Source: Pyramidobacter piscolens
Lineage (GTDB): Bacteria; Synergistota; Synergistia; Synergistales; Dethiosulfovibrionaceae
DNA length: 63,645 nucleotides
NCBI GenBank assembly: GCA_004558205.1
Contig: SFDM01000014.1
Location: 1-63,645 of the forward strand
Direction of reading: 5' to 3'
Below, in pieces: positions 15,592-24,956 of the stretch. Position numbers and translations under genes: made by a program. Every line of letters begins with the position of its first letter. The stretch's first letter is position 1. The notes below the pieces were generated by a model. It did no database searches and was not told where the DNA came from. It saw only the letters and a list, made by a program, of their open reading frames with translations.

Positions 15592-16456
15592 TACTGACAT
15601 CCCCCTGACGTCCTGCGATGTGATCGATCGCATTTTTTAATTGTTCTATCAGCCAGTCGGGCGTACTCGCCCCGGCTGCGATTCCAATGATACCCTTTCC
15701 CAGCACCCACCTCCTGTCAAGTTGGCCTGCGTGTTCTATCCAAAGGACATCACAGCCTGAATCCATTGCGATTCTGTATAACTTGCCGGTATTAGCGCTG
15801 TCGTGCCCGCCGATGATAATGATGCCGTCGGCGGCCGCTGCGAGCTTTTCAACTGCCTCCTGGCGTTCGATCGTCGAACGGCAGATGGTATTGTAGACTC
15901 TTAGTTCATCGGCTGCACTGACCGCTGAGGCAGCCACCTCTGTCAAAACCCGTTCTTCCTGTGTCGTTTGAGATACGAGTCCTAACTTATGGATTCTATC
16001 AGAAATTTTGAAGATTGTCGAGGATGAAACTGAAGAAACTACGGTCCAGGGGCCAGAAACATATCCGAGTATTCCAACTATTTCCGGATGGCGGGCGTCC
16101 CCGAGGATCAAAAGATGATATCCCGCGTCCGACAGCTCTTTCGCCCGATTCTGCACCACCCTGACAAAGGGGCAGGTTCCGTCGATGATCTTTACGTTCT
16201 TTTCCTGAAGGCGGGCGGTCACCGCCGGAGCTACACCATGCGCCCTGATAAAGGCCGTGGCGCCCTCCGGAACTTCTTCTTCGGAGTTCACGACCCGCAG
16301 CCCAAGCCTTTCCAAACGGCGCACTTCCTGCGGATTGTGAATAGGACTGCCGAGGCCATAGACCGGACGCCCCTCTTCCAGAGCTTTCTCGACCGCCTGA
16401 ATTGCCCGCTTCACGCCAAAGCACAAACCTGTAGGTTCGGCCACGATGACCTTCAT
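15584..16456 (-). CDS. ispH: 4-hydroxy-3-methylbut-2-enyl diphosphate reductase
   Basis: A 290-residue IspH, the last step of the MEP isoprenoid pathway, making IPP and DMAPP. The three cysteines that hold the iron-sulfur cluster are visible in EPTGLCFGVKRA, IDGTCPFVR and NTICRSTIERQ. HGV in FIRAHGVAP and GGHDSANTGKL complete the active site. The start overlaps the miaA stop by four bases and the end overlaps the S1 start. Length is normal for an unfused IspH. Confidence 0.95.
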   Translation of the reverse strand: MKVIVAEPTGLCFGVKRAIQAVEKALEEGRPVYGLGSPIHNPQEVRRLERLGLRVVNSEEEVPEGATAFIRAHGVAPAVTARLQEKNVKIIDGTCPFVRVVQNRAKELSDAGYHLLILGDARHPEIVGILGYVSGPWTVVSSVSSSTIFKISDRIHKLGLVSQTTQEERVLTEVAASAVSAADELRVYNTICRSTIERQEAVEKLAAAADGIIIIGGHDSANTGKLYRIAMDSGCDVLWIEHAGQLDRRWVLGKGIIGIAAGASTPDWLIEQLKNAIDHIAGRQGDVSNE

Positions 16457-17397
16457 GCCCGTCCTCCCCGCTCCAGGTGACGCTGAGCTGCGTCGCGGAT
16501 TTTACGGAAATTTTCGGAAGGGGCGCCTTCCGAGAGGTCGAACCAGGCAACGGGGCTGAACTTTCTGAACCAGGTCATCTGGCGCTTGGCGAATTGGCGC
16601 GTGGCGATCACGTCGCCCATAACAGCTTCCTCGAGGGTTAACTTTCCCTGGTGATAGAGCACGAGCTCTTTGTAGCCAAAGCCCTGCATGGAGGGAAGGT
16701 CCGGCGAATACCCATGGTCGAGGAGCCACTTCACCTCTTCGGGATAGCCTGAGGCGAACTGTTCGCGCACGCGCCGCTCAATCCCGCTCACAAGCACATT
16801 CCGCGGTTTGAAAAGACCGATGTAGGCCACGTCGTAGGGCGATCCTCCAGAGGATCGGGCTTCGGCGTAGAGTTCCGACGCCTTTCTGCCCGAAAGGCCG
16901 CAGATCTCCAGAGCGCGCGAGACCCTGAATTTGTCGTTGGGATGGAGCCGCGCCGCGCTCTCGGGATCCACGCTTCTGAGACGGTCGTGAAGTTCCTGGG
17001 CGTCGAGTTCCATCAGCTCGGAGCGGAGCTTTTCGTCAGTGGGCACGTCGATGGACAGCAGCCCGCTGAAGAGCGCCTGATAGTAAAAGGGCGTGCCGCC
17101 CACGAACAGGGGGACTCTGCCGCGGGCCAGAATGCGCCTGACACAGTCCTGAGACTGAGCCACAAAATCCGAAGCTGTGTAGACTTGATCAGGGTCGGCC
17201 ACGTCGATCAGGTGATGAAGGATCTCTCGGCGGATTTCCCGCGAGATTTTATCGGTCCCAACGTCCATATAGCGGTAGACTTGGCGGGAGTCCACGGAGA
17301 TCACTTCGGCGTTAAGAGCGCGCGCGAGGTCGAGGCTCATGGCTGTTTTCCCCACCGCCGTCGGTCCGATCACCGCGATCATGGGAACCGGCGTCAT
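16453..17397 (-). CDS. miaA: tRNA dimethylallyltransferase
   Basis: A 314-residue MiaA, which adds dimethylallyl to A37 of tRNAs reading UNN codons. Walker-like IGPTAVGKTAMSLDLA lies at the N-terminus, followed by EVISVDSRQVYRYMDVGT and DVADPDQVYTASDF. It sits beside mutL on one side and ispH, which makes its DMAPP substrate, on the other. It overlaps both by four bases. Confidence 0.95.
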   Translation of the reverse strand: MTPVPMIAVIGPTAVGKTAMSLDLARALNAEVISVDSRQVYRYMDVGTDKISREIRREILHHLIDVADPDQVYTASDFVAQSQDCVRRILARGRVPLFVGGTPFYYQALFSGLLSIDVPTDEKLRSELMELDAQELHDRLRSVDPESAARLHPNDKFRVSRALEICGLSGRKASELYAEARSSGGSPYDVAYIGLFKPRNVLVSGIERRVREQFASGYPEEVKWLLDHGYSPDLPSMQGFGYKELVLYHQGKLTLEEAVMGDVIATRQFAKRQMTWFRKFSPVAWFDLSEGAPSENFRKIRDAAQRHLERGGRA

Positions 17398-19154
17398 AGT
17401 CCAAGCCTCCCGAAATGCTTATCCAGCGCACCGCCGTCAAGACGGAGCACCGTAGGGCGTCCGTGAGGGCAGGCGTTGGGCTGGTCGCAGCGTTCAAGCT
17501 CTTCCAAAAGCTGGAGGGCCTCCGCGGGTTCAAGGCGGGTCGTCAGTTTCACTGAAGCCTTGCAGGCTTTCATGGCCCAGCGCTCTTTCAGAGAGCCCAG
17601 GTGGTCTTCATGATCGTCCAGCGCGTTCAGGGCGCTTCTCAGCAGGTCGATGGGGCTGATCCCGAGGGCCTTGGCGTGGACCGGCAGCCGGGAGAGCGAA
17701 CCGTCGCCGTCGATTTTAAAGCTCAGTTCCGCAAGCTGTTCCCTCCGGGCGCAGGCGTCGTCTTTCAGCGACGGGGGAAGAGGAATGGGCATGATCAGGC
17801 TTTCCTGCCCTTCCGGCGAAGCGCTGGCTTTCAGGATCCTCTCGTAATTAACCCGCTCGTGAGCCGCGTGGGGATCCACGATCAGCAGCCCATCCTGGTT
17901 CGAGAAGATCAGATATCCCTGCGGCAGCTGCCCTAGGTATTCCGCGCCGGCGCGGGAGACCGCGTGCGCTTCCTCCTCCGGAGCGCGGAAAGAGGGTTCC
18001 GCGGCGGGAAAGGCGATATGCTGCGTCTGCCGCTCATACCCCTGGGGCGACGACGCTCTGAAGGGCGGTTCCTCCATGCGCGAGAAAGGGTGGGGCTCCC
18101 GTTCGGGAATCGGGGGCCTTCTCAGCGGAGTTTCGTGCCGTTCCGGCGAAGCCTGAAAAGTGCTGTCGGTGATCTTGCCGATGCTGACCGGCGCTTCAGA
18201 AAAGCCGCGCGCGAATTTTTCGGCGGCCCGGCGCAGCAGGTCATACACGTCGCCAGAATGGCGGAACAAAATCTCCGTCTTGGCGGGATGGACGTTCACG
18301 TCGATGTCTTCGGGCGGCAGCGATATCATGGCGAGCCAATTGCCTCGCGACGCCCAGGTGAAACTTTGAAGTCCCGAGCGGATAATCGCGTCGCCGACCC
18401 GGCGTCCATTCACAAAGGAGATCAGCTGGAAACGGCTCTGAGGACCGCAGTCCTGCCACCACAGTGTCACCGATAAGGGGCCGCTTTGATAGACGGATCG
18501 GCGGATTTCAGGCTCGGGCCCCCAGATCTGCTCCAAAAGGCGCTCCACGCTCCCCGAACCGTCGCTCTTAAAAACATTTTTGCCGTCGTGGACAAGCGAA
18601 AACGCGATCAGAGGATAGGCGATCGCGTAGTCCTGAATCAGGCGGGAAATCCGGCGGAATTCCGCCGCCGCCGTCTTCATGAACTTGCGCCGCGCAGGAA
18701 GGTTATAAAACAGGTCCTTGACGATGACCGTCGTCCCGGGACGCAGCGGCTGGCGGCTGATCTTGGGCGTCCCGTTTTCAAGGCGCAGTGAAGCGCCTTC
18801 GGGAAGCTCGGCGCGGCGGCTGAAGATCTCAAGCTGGCTCACGGCTCCCACGCTGCACAAAGCCTCGCCGCGGTACCCCAGGGTCATGATGGCGTCCAGG
18901 TCGCTCTCTTCGCTGATCTTGCTCGTAGCGTGTTTTTCCACCGCCAGGGGCAGTTCGTCCGGTTCGATGCCCGAGCCGTTGTCTTTGACCGAAATCAGGA
19001 CCTTGCCGCCCTGGATCAGCTCCACGTCGACCGAAGAGGACTGGGCATCGATGCTGTTCTCTATGAGCTCTTTCACCACTGAAAGGGGACGTTCGATCAC
19101 TTCTCCCGCGGCGATCTTCATCGCCAGGCCGGCAGGCAGTTTGTGGATTTTCAT
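17394..19154 (-). CDS. mutL: DNA mismatch repair protein MutL
   Basis: A 586-residue MutL. The GHKL ATPase N-terminus shows IAAGEVIERPLSVVKELIENS, DNGSGI and TLGYRGEALCS. A Pro/Glu-rich linker (about 340-395) leads to the dimerisation domain. That domain has the endonuclease metal motif as DPHAAHERVNYE (Pro in place of the usual Gln) and CPHGRP, so it should be a nicking MutL, as in bacteria without MutH. The start at 19154 (ATG) overlaps the mutS stop as ATGA, with AAGG upstream. Confidence 0.94.
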   Translation of the reverse strand: MKIHKLPAGLAMKIAAGEVIERPLSVVKELIENSIDAQSSSVDVELIQGGKVLISVKDNGSGIEPDELPLAVEKHATSKISEESDLDAIMTLGYRGEALCSVGAVSQLEIFSRRAELPEGASLRLENGTPKISRQPLRPGTTVIVKDLFYNLPARRKFMKTAAAEFRRISRLIQDYAIAYPLIAFSLVHDGKNVFKSDGSGSVERLLEQIWGPEPEIRRSVYQSGPLSVTLWWQDCGPQSRFQLISFVNGRRVGDAIIRSGLQSFTWASRGNWLAMISLPPEDIDVNVHPAKTEILFRHSGDVYDLLRRAAEKFARGFSEAPVSIGKITDSTFQASPERHETPLRRPPIPEREPHPFSRMEEPPFRASSPQGYERQTQHIAFPAAEPSFRAPEEEAHAVSRAGAEYLGQLPQGYLIFSNQDGLLIVDPHAAHERVNYERILKASASPEGQESLIMPIPLPPSLKDDACARREQLAELSFKIDGDGSLSRLPVHAKALGISPIDLLRSALNALDDHEDHLGSLKERWAMKACKASVKLTTRLEPAEALQLLEELERCDQPNACPHGRPTVLRLDGGALDKHFGRLGL

Positions 19155-21727
19155 GATTGGCACCTTAACTTTCTAGCCCGGGAAACCAGCTTATAAAGGC
19201 AGTTCAGCGCGTCCCGGGGCGTCATCTGGTCGGGTTCCAGCGCCGCCGTTTCCTCTATAAAGGCGTCTCCCTCCAGGTCGAACATGCCGATCTGGGCCGA
19301 AGGCTTAAACTTTCCCTTGTCGGCGCCGTTCAGCTCCTGTTCCTCCTCAAGCCGCTCGAGAATTTCATGGGCGCGCTTCAGGACGACTCTGGGCAGCCCC
19401 GCGATCCGCGCCACTTCAATGCCGTAGGAACGGTCGGCGGAACCCTGCTGGATTTTGTGAAGGAAATGGACGCCTTCGTCGGTCTCCTCCACGCTCATGC
19501 TCAGATTGAAGAGGCCTTCCATGCTCTTTTCGAGATCCGTCAGTTCATGGTAATGGGTGGCGAACAGCACAAAAGGACGCATCCCGCACAGGTCGTGCAG
19601 ATATTCGATCACCGCCCAGGCGATGCTCATGCCATCGTAAGTGGAGGTCCCGCGCCCAATTTCGTCGAGGATCACGACGCTGCGCGGCGTCACGTTATGG
19701 AGGATATTGGACGTTTCGATCATCTCCACCATGAAGGTGCTGTTGCCGCGCGCCAACTCGTCGCGGGCCCCGATTCTGGTGAACAGGCGATCCACCAGAG
19801 GCAGGCGGGCGGAAGAGGCGGGGACGTAGCTTCCGGCCTGCGCCATGATCTGAACCATGGCGGCCATGCGCAGATAGGTGGACTTGCCCGCCATATTCGG
19901 CCCCGTCACGATGGCCGTCCTATGAGCGCCGTCCATGGAGAGGTTGTTGGGGATGCAGGGCTGGCCGCGAAGCGCCAGCTCCACCATGGGATGCCGTCCT
20001 TCGCGTATTTCCAGAACCCGTTCATCCGCCACCGAAGGGCGGCAGTAGGAACGCTCACGGGCGATCGCCGCGAAGGAGTTGAGCACGTCAAGCCGCGACA
20101 AAGCCGCTCCCAGCCTCTGAATCATCCTGGTTTTCTCAAGGCTGGCCGCCGTCAGGTCGTTGAAAATACGCTCTTCGATGTCGGCAATTTTCGATTCTGC
20201 CTGCAGGCGGCGCTCTTCATACTCCTTCAGCTCCGCAGTGATATATCGCTCCGCGTTGACTAGAGTCTGCTTCCTGATGTAATCGGCGGGAGGCTTGGCG
20301 CCGGCCAGGGCCGCGCGGGAAATCTCGATATAAAAGCCGAAAACCCTGTTGTAGTTCACCTTCAGACGCTGAATGCCCGTTTTTTTCCGTTCCCGTTCGG
20401 CAAACTCCTCCAGCCAGGCATCGCCGCTGTCGCCCAGAGAACGCCATTGGTCGAGCTCAGCGTCGTATCCCTCGGCGATAAGGCGCCCCGCTTTCAGCAT
20501 TCTGGGCAGGTCCGCTGAAAGCGCGCGGTCAAGCAGCGATTTCAGCTCTTCAAATTCTGAGGGATCGGGCAGCGCCGCCAGAGGGCACAGATCCCCCAAA
20601 GCTTCCGCAATTTTCGGATGCAGATCCAAGGTGTCGCGAATCGCGCCCAGGTCTCTGGGATTGGAGCTTTTCATGTTGAGGCGCGCGATAGCCCGTTCAA
20701 CGTCGCGGCATTTTTCAAGAAGTTCCGAGATCTGCCGCGAAGCCTCCTCATGCTCATAGAGAGACTGGACCGAATCGAGGCGCTCTGAAATCTGATCGAC
20801 GGAGCACAGCGGCCGCGTAATCCAGTCCCGCAGCATTTTTTTCCCAAAGGGCGTAGCGCATTGATTCAGGCAGTTGTAAAGCGAAGCGTCGCCGCTCCAG
20901 AGATCGAGGTTCATCTGAGTGTTCCAGTCAAGGTGCATGAACCCCTCGGGCAGTATTTTGGTGATGCCCTGGATGTGAGCGGCCTTGGAGAAGCTTGTTT
21001 CCTCCGCGTAATTAATCAGCGCGAAGGCCGCGCCGATACGGGGGTCGCCGCTATTCAGCCCCAGCCCTTCCAGGGAGTTGAGCCCCCAGAGCTGGCACAG
21101 CCGCGATAGCCCGGCGGCCGGGTCGAAATCCTCGGCGGACATCTCCGTAAAAGACCAATCGGGGCGCGATTCAATCTTCTCCTGATATTTCTTCCCGCGA
21201 GGCACCAATATCTCCCGGGGCGCAAAGGACATGAGGACCGAGAAGGCCTCTTGGGGTGAGAAGGTGCCGACCTGAACCGACGGAGAGCTGGGCGTCAGAA
21301 AACCGATGGTCCAGCTTTCGCTGCCCATAATCAGCGACGCCAGCGCCGACGTGACGACGCCCTCTTCGGGGATATAGGTGCCCGGCGTCAGCACGCGGAT
21401 GACCTGACGCTCCACAAGCGACCGTCCGTCGGGCTCGGTCATCTGCTCGCAGATCGCGATCTTGTACCCTTTGTCGATCAAACGGGCGATGTACTGCTCC
21501 ACGGCGTGATAGGGCACTCCGGCCATGGGCATGCTCTTGTTGGTGTCTCTCGCCGTCAGGGCGATATCCAATTCCTTTGAGATCAGTTTCGCGTCGTCAA
21601 AGAAACATTCGTAGAAGTCTCCCATCCTGAAAAAAAGGATGCAGTCGGGATACTGGTTCTTCCAGTGATAGTATTGCTCAAGCATGGGAGTCATCTTCAT
21701 TTCCGGCTGCGATGTGGGTGTGCTCAC
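19151..21727 (-). CDS. mutS: DNA mismatch repair protein MutS
   Basis: An 858-residue MutS. The mismatch-reading wedge FYE is in RMGDFYECFFDDA near residue 40. Connector, lever and clamp domains follow. The ATPase has Walker A GPNMAGKST, VDRLFTRIGARD and ILDEIGRGTSTYDG. The GTG start overlaps the ruvX stop by four bases. mutS and mutL share one operon, with mutL translationally coupled to it. Confidence 0.96.
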   Translation of the reverse strand: MSTPTSQPEMKMTPMLEQYYHWKNQYPDCILFFRMGDFYECFFDDAKLISKELDIALTARDTNKSMPMAGVPYHAVEQYIARLIDKGYKIAICEQMTEPDGRSLVERQVIRVLTPGTYIPEEGVVTSALASLIMGSESWTIGFLTPSSPSVQVGTFSPQEAFSVLMSFAPREILVPRGKKYQEKIESRPDWSFTEMSAEDFDPAAGLSRLCQLWGLNSLEGLGLNSGDPRIGAAFALINYAEETSFSKAAHIQGITKILPEGFMHLDWNTQMNLDLWSGDASLYNCLNQCATPFGKKMLRDWITRPLCSVDQISERLDSVQSLYEHEEASRQISELLEKCRDVERAIARLNMKSSNPRDLGAIRDTLDLHPKIAEALGDLCPLAALPDPSEFEELKSLLDRALSADLPRMLKAGRLIAEGYDAELDQWRSLGDSGDAWLEEFAERERKKTGIQRLKVNYNRVFGFYIEISRAALAGAKPPADYIRKQTLVNAERYITAELKEYEERRLQAESKIADIEERIFNDLTAASLEKTRMIQRLGAALSRLDVLNSFAAIARERSYCRPSVADERVLEIREGRHPMVELALRGQPCIPNNLSMDGAHRTAIVTGPNMAGKSTYLRMAAMVQIMAQAGSYVPASSARLPLVDRLFTRIGARDELARGNSTFMVEMIETSNILHNVTPRSVVILDEIGRGTSTYDGMSIAWAVIEYLHDLCGMRPFVLFATHYHELTDLEKSMEGLFNLSMSVEETDEGVHFLHKIQQGSADRSYGIEVARIAGLPRVVLKRAHEILERLEEEQELNGADKGKFKPSAQIGMFDLEGDAFIEETAALEPDQMTPRDALNCLYKLVSRARKLRCQS

Positions 21728-22152
21728 TGAAAAACATCAACTCCTTGTGCGTCCATATAGCTTTGAAGGATGACCGAGGCGGCGATTTTGTCGACAGAAA
21801 GCTTCCTTTTTTTTCTCGAGACGTCGCCTTCAATGAGGAAGTCCGTAGCCGTCCGGGTGCTGTACCGTTCGTCCCAGTATTTAACGGTGACCGAGGGAAA
21901 ACGTTCCTGGATGGACTGTACCACTTCCTGAACGTGCTGGGCCGACGGGCCGACGCTCCCGTCTTCACGGAGAGGCAGCCCCACCAGCAGGCATCCTGTA
22001 TTATAGCGCTCAAAACACTTTTCTAGCTCGTCCATCCAGGGGCTCTCGGCCTTCCATACAACAAGCCCCTGAGCAAACATGCCCAGGGGATCGCTGACGG
22101 CTACGCCGATTCTCACGGTGCCAACGTCAAGACAAATAATACGCTGCGCCAT
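21724..22152 (-). CDS. ruvX: Holliday junction resolvase-like / pre-16S rRNA nuclease YqgF
   Basis: A 142-residue RNase H-fold protein with CLDVGTVRIGVAVSDPLG at the N-terminus, LVGLPLREDGSVG and YWDERYSTRTA, which carry the acidic active-site residues of the YqgF/RuvX family. Family members mature the 16S rRNA 5' end, and a recombination role has also been proposed. Its ATG shares one base with the alaS stop (TAATG). A conserved alaS neighbour in many bacteria. Confidence 0.93.
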   Translation of the reverse strand: MAQRIICLDVGTVRIGVAVSDPLGMFAQGLVVWKAESPWMDELEKCFERYNTGCLLVGLPLREDGSVGPSAQHVQEVVQSIQERFPSVTVKYWDERYSTRTATDFLIEGDVSRKKRKLSVDKIAASVILQSYMDAQGVDVFQ

Positions 22153-24797
22153 TATGCACCGATAAATTTGGAGACAATCGCCTCCGCAGCTTCAATCGCG
22201 GCGCCGATTTTCGAGGGGTCCTTGCCGCCCGCCTGGGCCATGTTGGGACGACCGCCTCCGCTGCCGCCGACAATCGCGGCGATTTCTTTCACGATCTTTC
22301 CGGCGTGCAGTTTTTTCCGCAGGGCCTCCTCGCCTACCATGCTCAGGATCTGGACTTTATCGTCGCCGGACTTTGAAAGGACGATAAAGACGGCCTTGGG
22401 ATCCAGGTCTTTGATCTTGTCGCCCGACTCACGGAGCAGGTCGATGCTCTGCCCGTCCACGCGTCCGACGTAGAGGTTCACCGCTCCGTCCGCCAGGCTG
22501 CGCTTGGTCACCACGTCGTCGATTTTGCCCGACAGGTTAGCGCGCGACATCTCGGTGACCTGGCGTTTTAAATCCTTGATTTCCTTTTCCATGCTCTCGA
22601 TTTTTTCAATAAACCGCGCCGGCTTGACGCACAGCCGGGCGGAGAGGTCTATGGCGCTCTCGCTGAGCGTCTGGAACATCTGGAAAGCGTTCATTCCCGT
22701 CACCGCCGTGATGCGTCTGATGCCGGAGCCGATGCTCTCCTCAGAAATGATCTTCAGGCTGCCGATCATGCCGGAAGCCGCCACGTGGGTACCTCCGCAG
22801 AGTTCGCTCGACACGTCGCCTACGGAGACGACACGCACCCGATCGCCGTATTTTTCCTCAAACAGGGCTTTCGCCCCCGAGGCTTTCGCGGTCTCGAGGT
22901 CGCTCTCGACGGTTGTCACCGTTTTATTGGCCAGAATAGCCGCGTTCGCGAGCATTTCCACCTCTTCGATCTGTTCGCGGTTCAGCGCTTCAAAATGGGT
23001 ATAGTCAAAGCGCAGGAACCGGTCGGAGACCAGCGAACCGTTCTGGCGGACGTGGCCTCCGAGCACGTGGATCAGCGCGGAGTGAAGGATATGCGTCGCC
23101 GTATGGTTTCTCGCGATCGCCAGATGCCGCTCCACGTCGATGGCCGCGTGGACGCTCTGCCCGACCGAGATGGTTCCGCGGGTTACCAAGATGTTCTGCA
23201 TCGCCAGCTCGCTGAAGGGATGGGTCGAATTCTTGACGACGGCGAGAAGTCCGTCAGCCTCTAGAAGGCCCGTGTCGCCGATCTGGCCGCCGCGTTCGGC
23301 GTAGAAGGGCGAGCGGTCGAGCAGAACCACGCCTTCCTGGCCTTCCGACAGGCTCTGAACCTTCTCTTCGCCGAGGACGATCGCCTTCACTTTGGCGACG
23401 CACTCAGTCTGCTCATACCCCACAAAGGGAGTGGCTCCATATTGGTTGAAGAGCTCGTTGTACACGTTGCCCTTGATGACCACGTTGGTCTGTTTGCTCG
23501 CGCTGCGGGCGCGTTCGCGCTGCTGGGTCATCTGGTTCTTGAACTCGGCTTCGTCCACGGTCACGCCCTTTTCCGCGCAGATTTCCTTGGTCAGCTCCAG
23601 CGGGAATCCATAGGTGTCGTACAGCTGGAAGGCCACGGCGCCGTCGAGAATCTTCGACTCGGAACGGAACGCCGAGTCGATCTCGACCTGAAGAAGTTCG
23701 TTGCCCTGCTGGATCGTCCGTCCAAAACCGTTCTCCTCGAGTTCCACAATTTTCTCGATGGTCAGGCGGTTTTCAATCAACTCACTGTAGGGATCGCCCA
23801 TTTCCTCGATGACCGTCGGGATGATGTCGCCGATGAAGGGCTTTTTGATGCCGATCAGGCGGCCGTACCGCGCCGCGCGGCGAAGCAAGCGGCGAAGCAC
23901 ATAGCCCTGGCCATCGTTGGCGGGAAGAATCCCGTCGGCGATCATGAAGCACACCGAGCGGACGTGGTCGGAAATGACTTTCAGCGCCAGGTCGCTCTTG
24001 GGATCGTCGCCGTACTTGACTCCCGCGATCTGTCCCGCCTTGTTCATCAGCGGCGTGAACAGGTCGGTCTCGAAGTCGTTGCGCACTCCCTGAATCAGTG
24101 AAGCCAGGCGCTCAAGCCCCATGCCCGTGTCTATGTTCTTGCGGGGCAGGGGAAGGTAGCTGCCGTCGGCCTGCCGGTCAAACTGGGTAAAAACATGGTT
24201 CCAGATCTCGAGGAAGCGGTCGCAGTCACAGCCAGGGTGGCAGTCGGGGCCGCAGGAGTATTCCTCCCCTTGGTCATACATGATCTCCGAGTCGGGGCCG
24301 CAGGGGCCCTGGGGCCCCATGTACCAGAAGTTCTCGTCCTCGCCGTTGCGGAGGATATGGCTCTCGGGAAGGCCTATGTCCTTTGTCCAGACGTTGAAGG
24401 CCTCTTCGTCGTCCTTATAGATCGTGGCGTACATCCGGCTGCCGTCGAGCCCCAGGATATCCGTCAGGAACTCCCAGCCCCAGGTCAGAGATTCGCGCTT
24501 GAAGTAGCCGCCCCATGTAAAGTTGCCGAGCATCTCAAAAAAGGTATGGTGGCGCGCGGTGCGGCCCACGTTGTCGATGTCGTTGGTGCGGACGCACTTC
24601 TGGGACGTGACGGCCATCGCGTGTTCCGGCTCTTCAAGGCCGAGGTAGTACTTTTTAAAGGGCACCATGCCGGCGATCGTGAAAAGCAATGAAGGATCAT
24701 CGGGCACCAGTGAAAAACTCTTATAGTGATGGCTTCCTTTGGACTCCCAAAACTTAATGAACAGGTCACGAATTTCCTTACCACTGCGATACTGCAC
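22152..24797 (-). CDS. alaS: alanyl-tRNA synthetase
   Basis: An 881-residue class II synthetase. Motif 1-3 regions of the catalytic core are evident (MVPFKKYYLG, RHHTFFEMLGNFTWG, GMGLERLAS). An editing domain with HTATHILHSAL and CGGTHVAASG follows, and then the C-terminal DHHA1-like domain ending in SGGGRPNMAQAGGKD. I place the start at the GTG reading VQYRSGKEIRDLF because GGAGG lies eight bases upstream; the open frame is longer but unsupported. It heads the seven-gene overlapping operon. I saw no T-box in the 160-base upstream gap. Confidence 0.95.
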   Translation of the reverse strand: MQYRSGKEIRDLFIKFWESKGSHHYKSFSLVPDDPSLLFTIAGMVPFKKYYLGLEEPEHAMAVTSQKCVRTNDIDNVGRTARHHTFFEMLGNFTWGGYFKRESLTWGWEFLTDILGLDGSRMYATIYKDDEEAFNVWTKDIGLPESHILRNGEDENFWYMGPQGPCGPDSEIMYDQGEEYSCGPDCHPGCDCDRFLEIWNHVFTQFDRQADGSYLPLPRKNIDTGMGLERLASLIQGVRNDFETDLFTPLMNKAGQIAGVKYGDDPKSDLALKVISDHVRSVCFMIADGILPANDGQGYVLRRLLRRAARYGRLIGIKKPFIGDIIPTVIEEMGDPYSELIENRLTIEKIVELEENGFGRTIQQGNELLQVEIDSAFRSESKILDGAVAFQLYDTYGFPLELTKEICAEKGVTVDEAEFKNQMTQQRERARSASKQTNVVIKGNVYNELFNQYGATPFVGYEQTECVAKVKAIVLGEEKVQSLSEGQEGVVLLDRSPFYAERGGQIGDTGLLEADGLLAVVKNSTHPFSELAMQNILVTRGTISVGQSVHAAIDVERHLAIARNHTATHILHSALIHVLGGHVRQNGSLVSDRFLRFDYTHFEALNREQIEEVEMLANAAILANKTVTTVESDLETAKASGAKALFEEKYGDRVRVVSVGDVSSELCGGTHVAASGMIGSLKIISEESIGSGIRRITAVTGMNAFQMFQTLSESAIDLSARLCVKPARFIEKIESMEKEIKDLKRQVTEMSRANLSGKIDDVVTKRSLADGAVNLYVGRVDGQSIDLLRESGDKIKDLDPKAVFIVLSKSGDDKVQILSMVGEEALRKKLHAGKIVKEIAAIVGGSGGGRPNMAQAGGKDPSKIGAAIEAAEAIVSKFIGA

Positions 24798-24956
24798 AAG
24801 TACCACCTCCGTATAAATATTTAGCGAAAAGAAACGCCCAGGGAGCGCGCAGGCCGCAGCGTTTTCTCGGCGGCCGGCTCTCTCCCGTTCACCGTTTCTC
24901 CGCATGAACTTAAAATTTTTCCTCGGTTCTTTTGTCAGGAAAGGCCCTGCGTTTTT

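Noticed and set aside
14197..15597. Plus-strand frame of 466 residues opposite rpsA
   Set aside because: It covers the S1 repeats antisense and shows their periodicity as repeated FNA-like motifs; no independent evidence.
24798..24956. Possible T-box leader for alaS
   Set aside because: The gap is only 160 bases and shows no specifier stem, T-box sequence or terminator/antiterminator pair.
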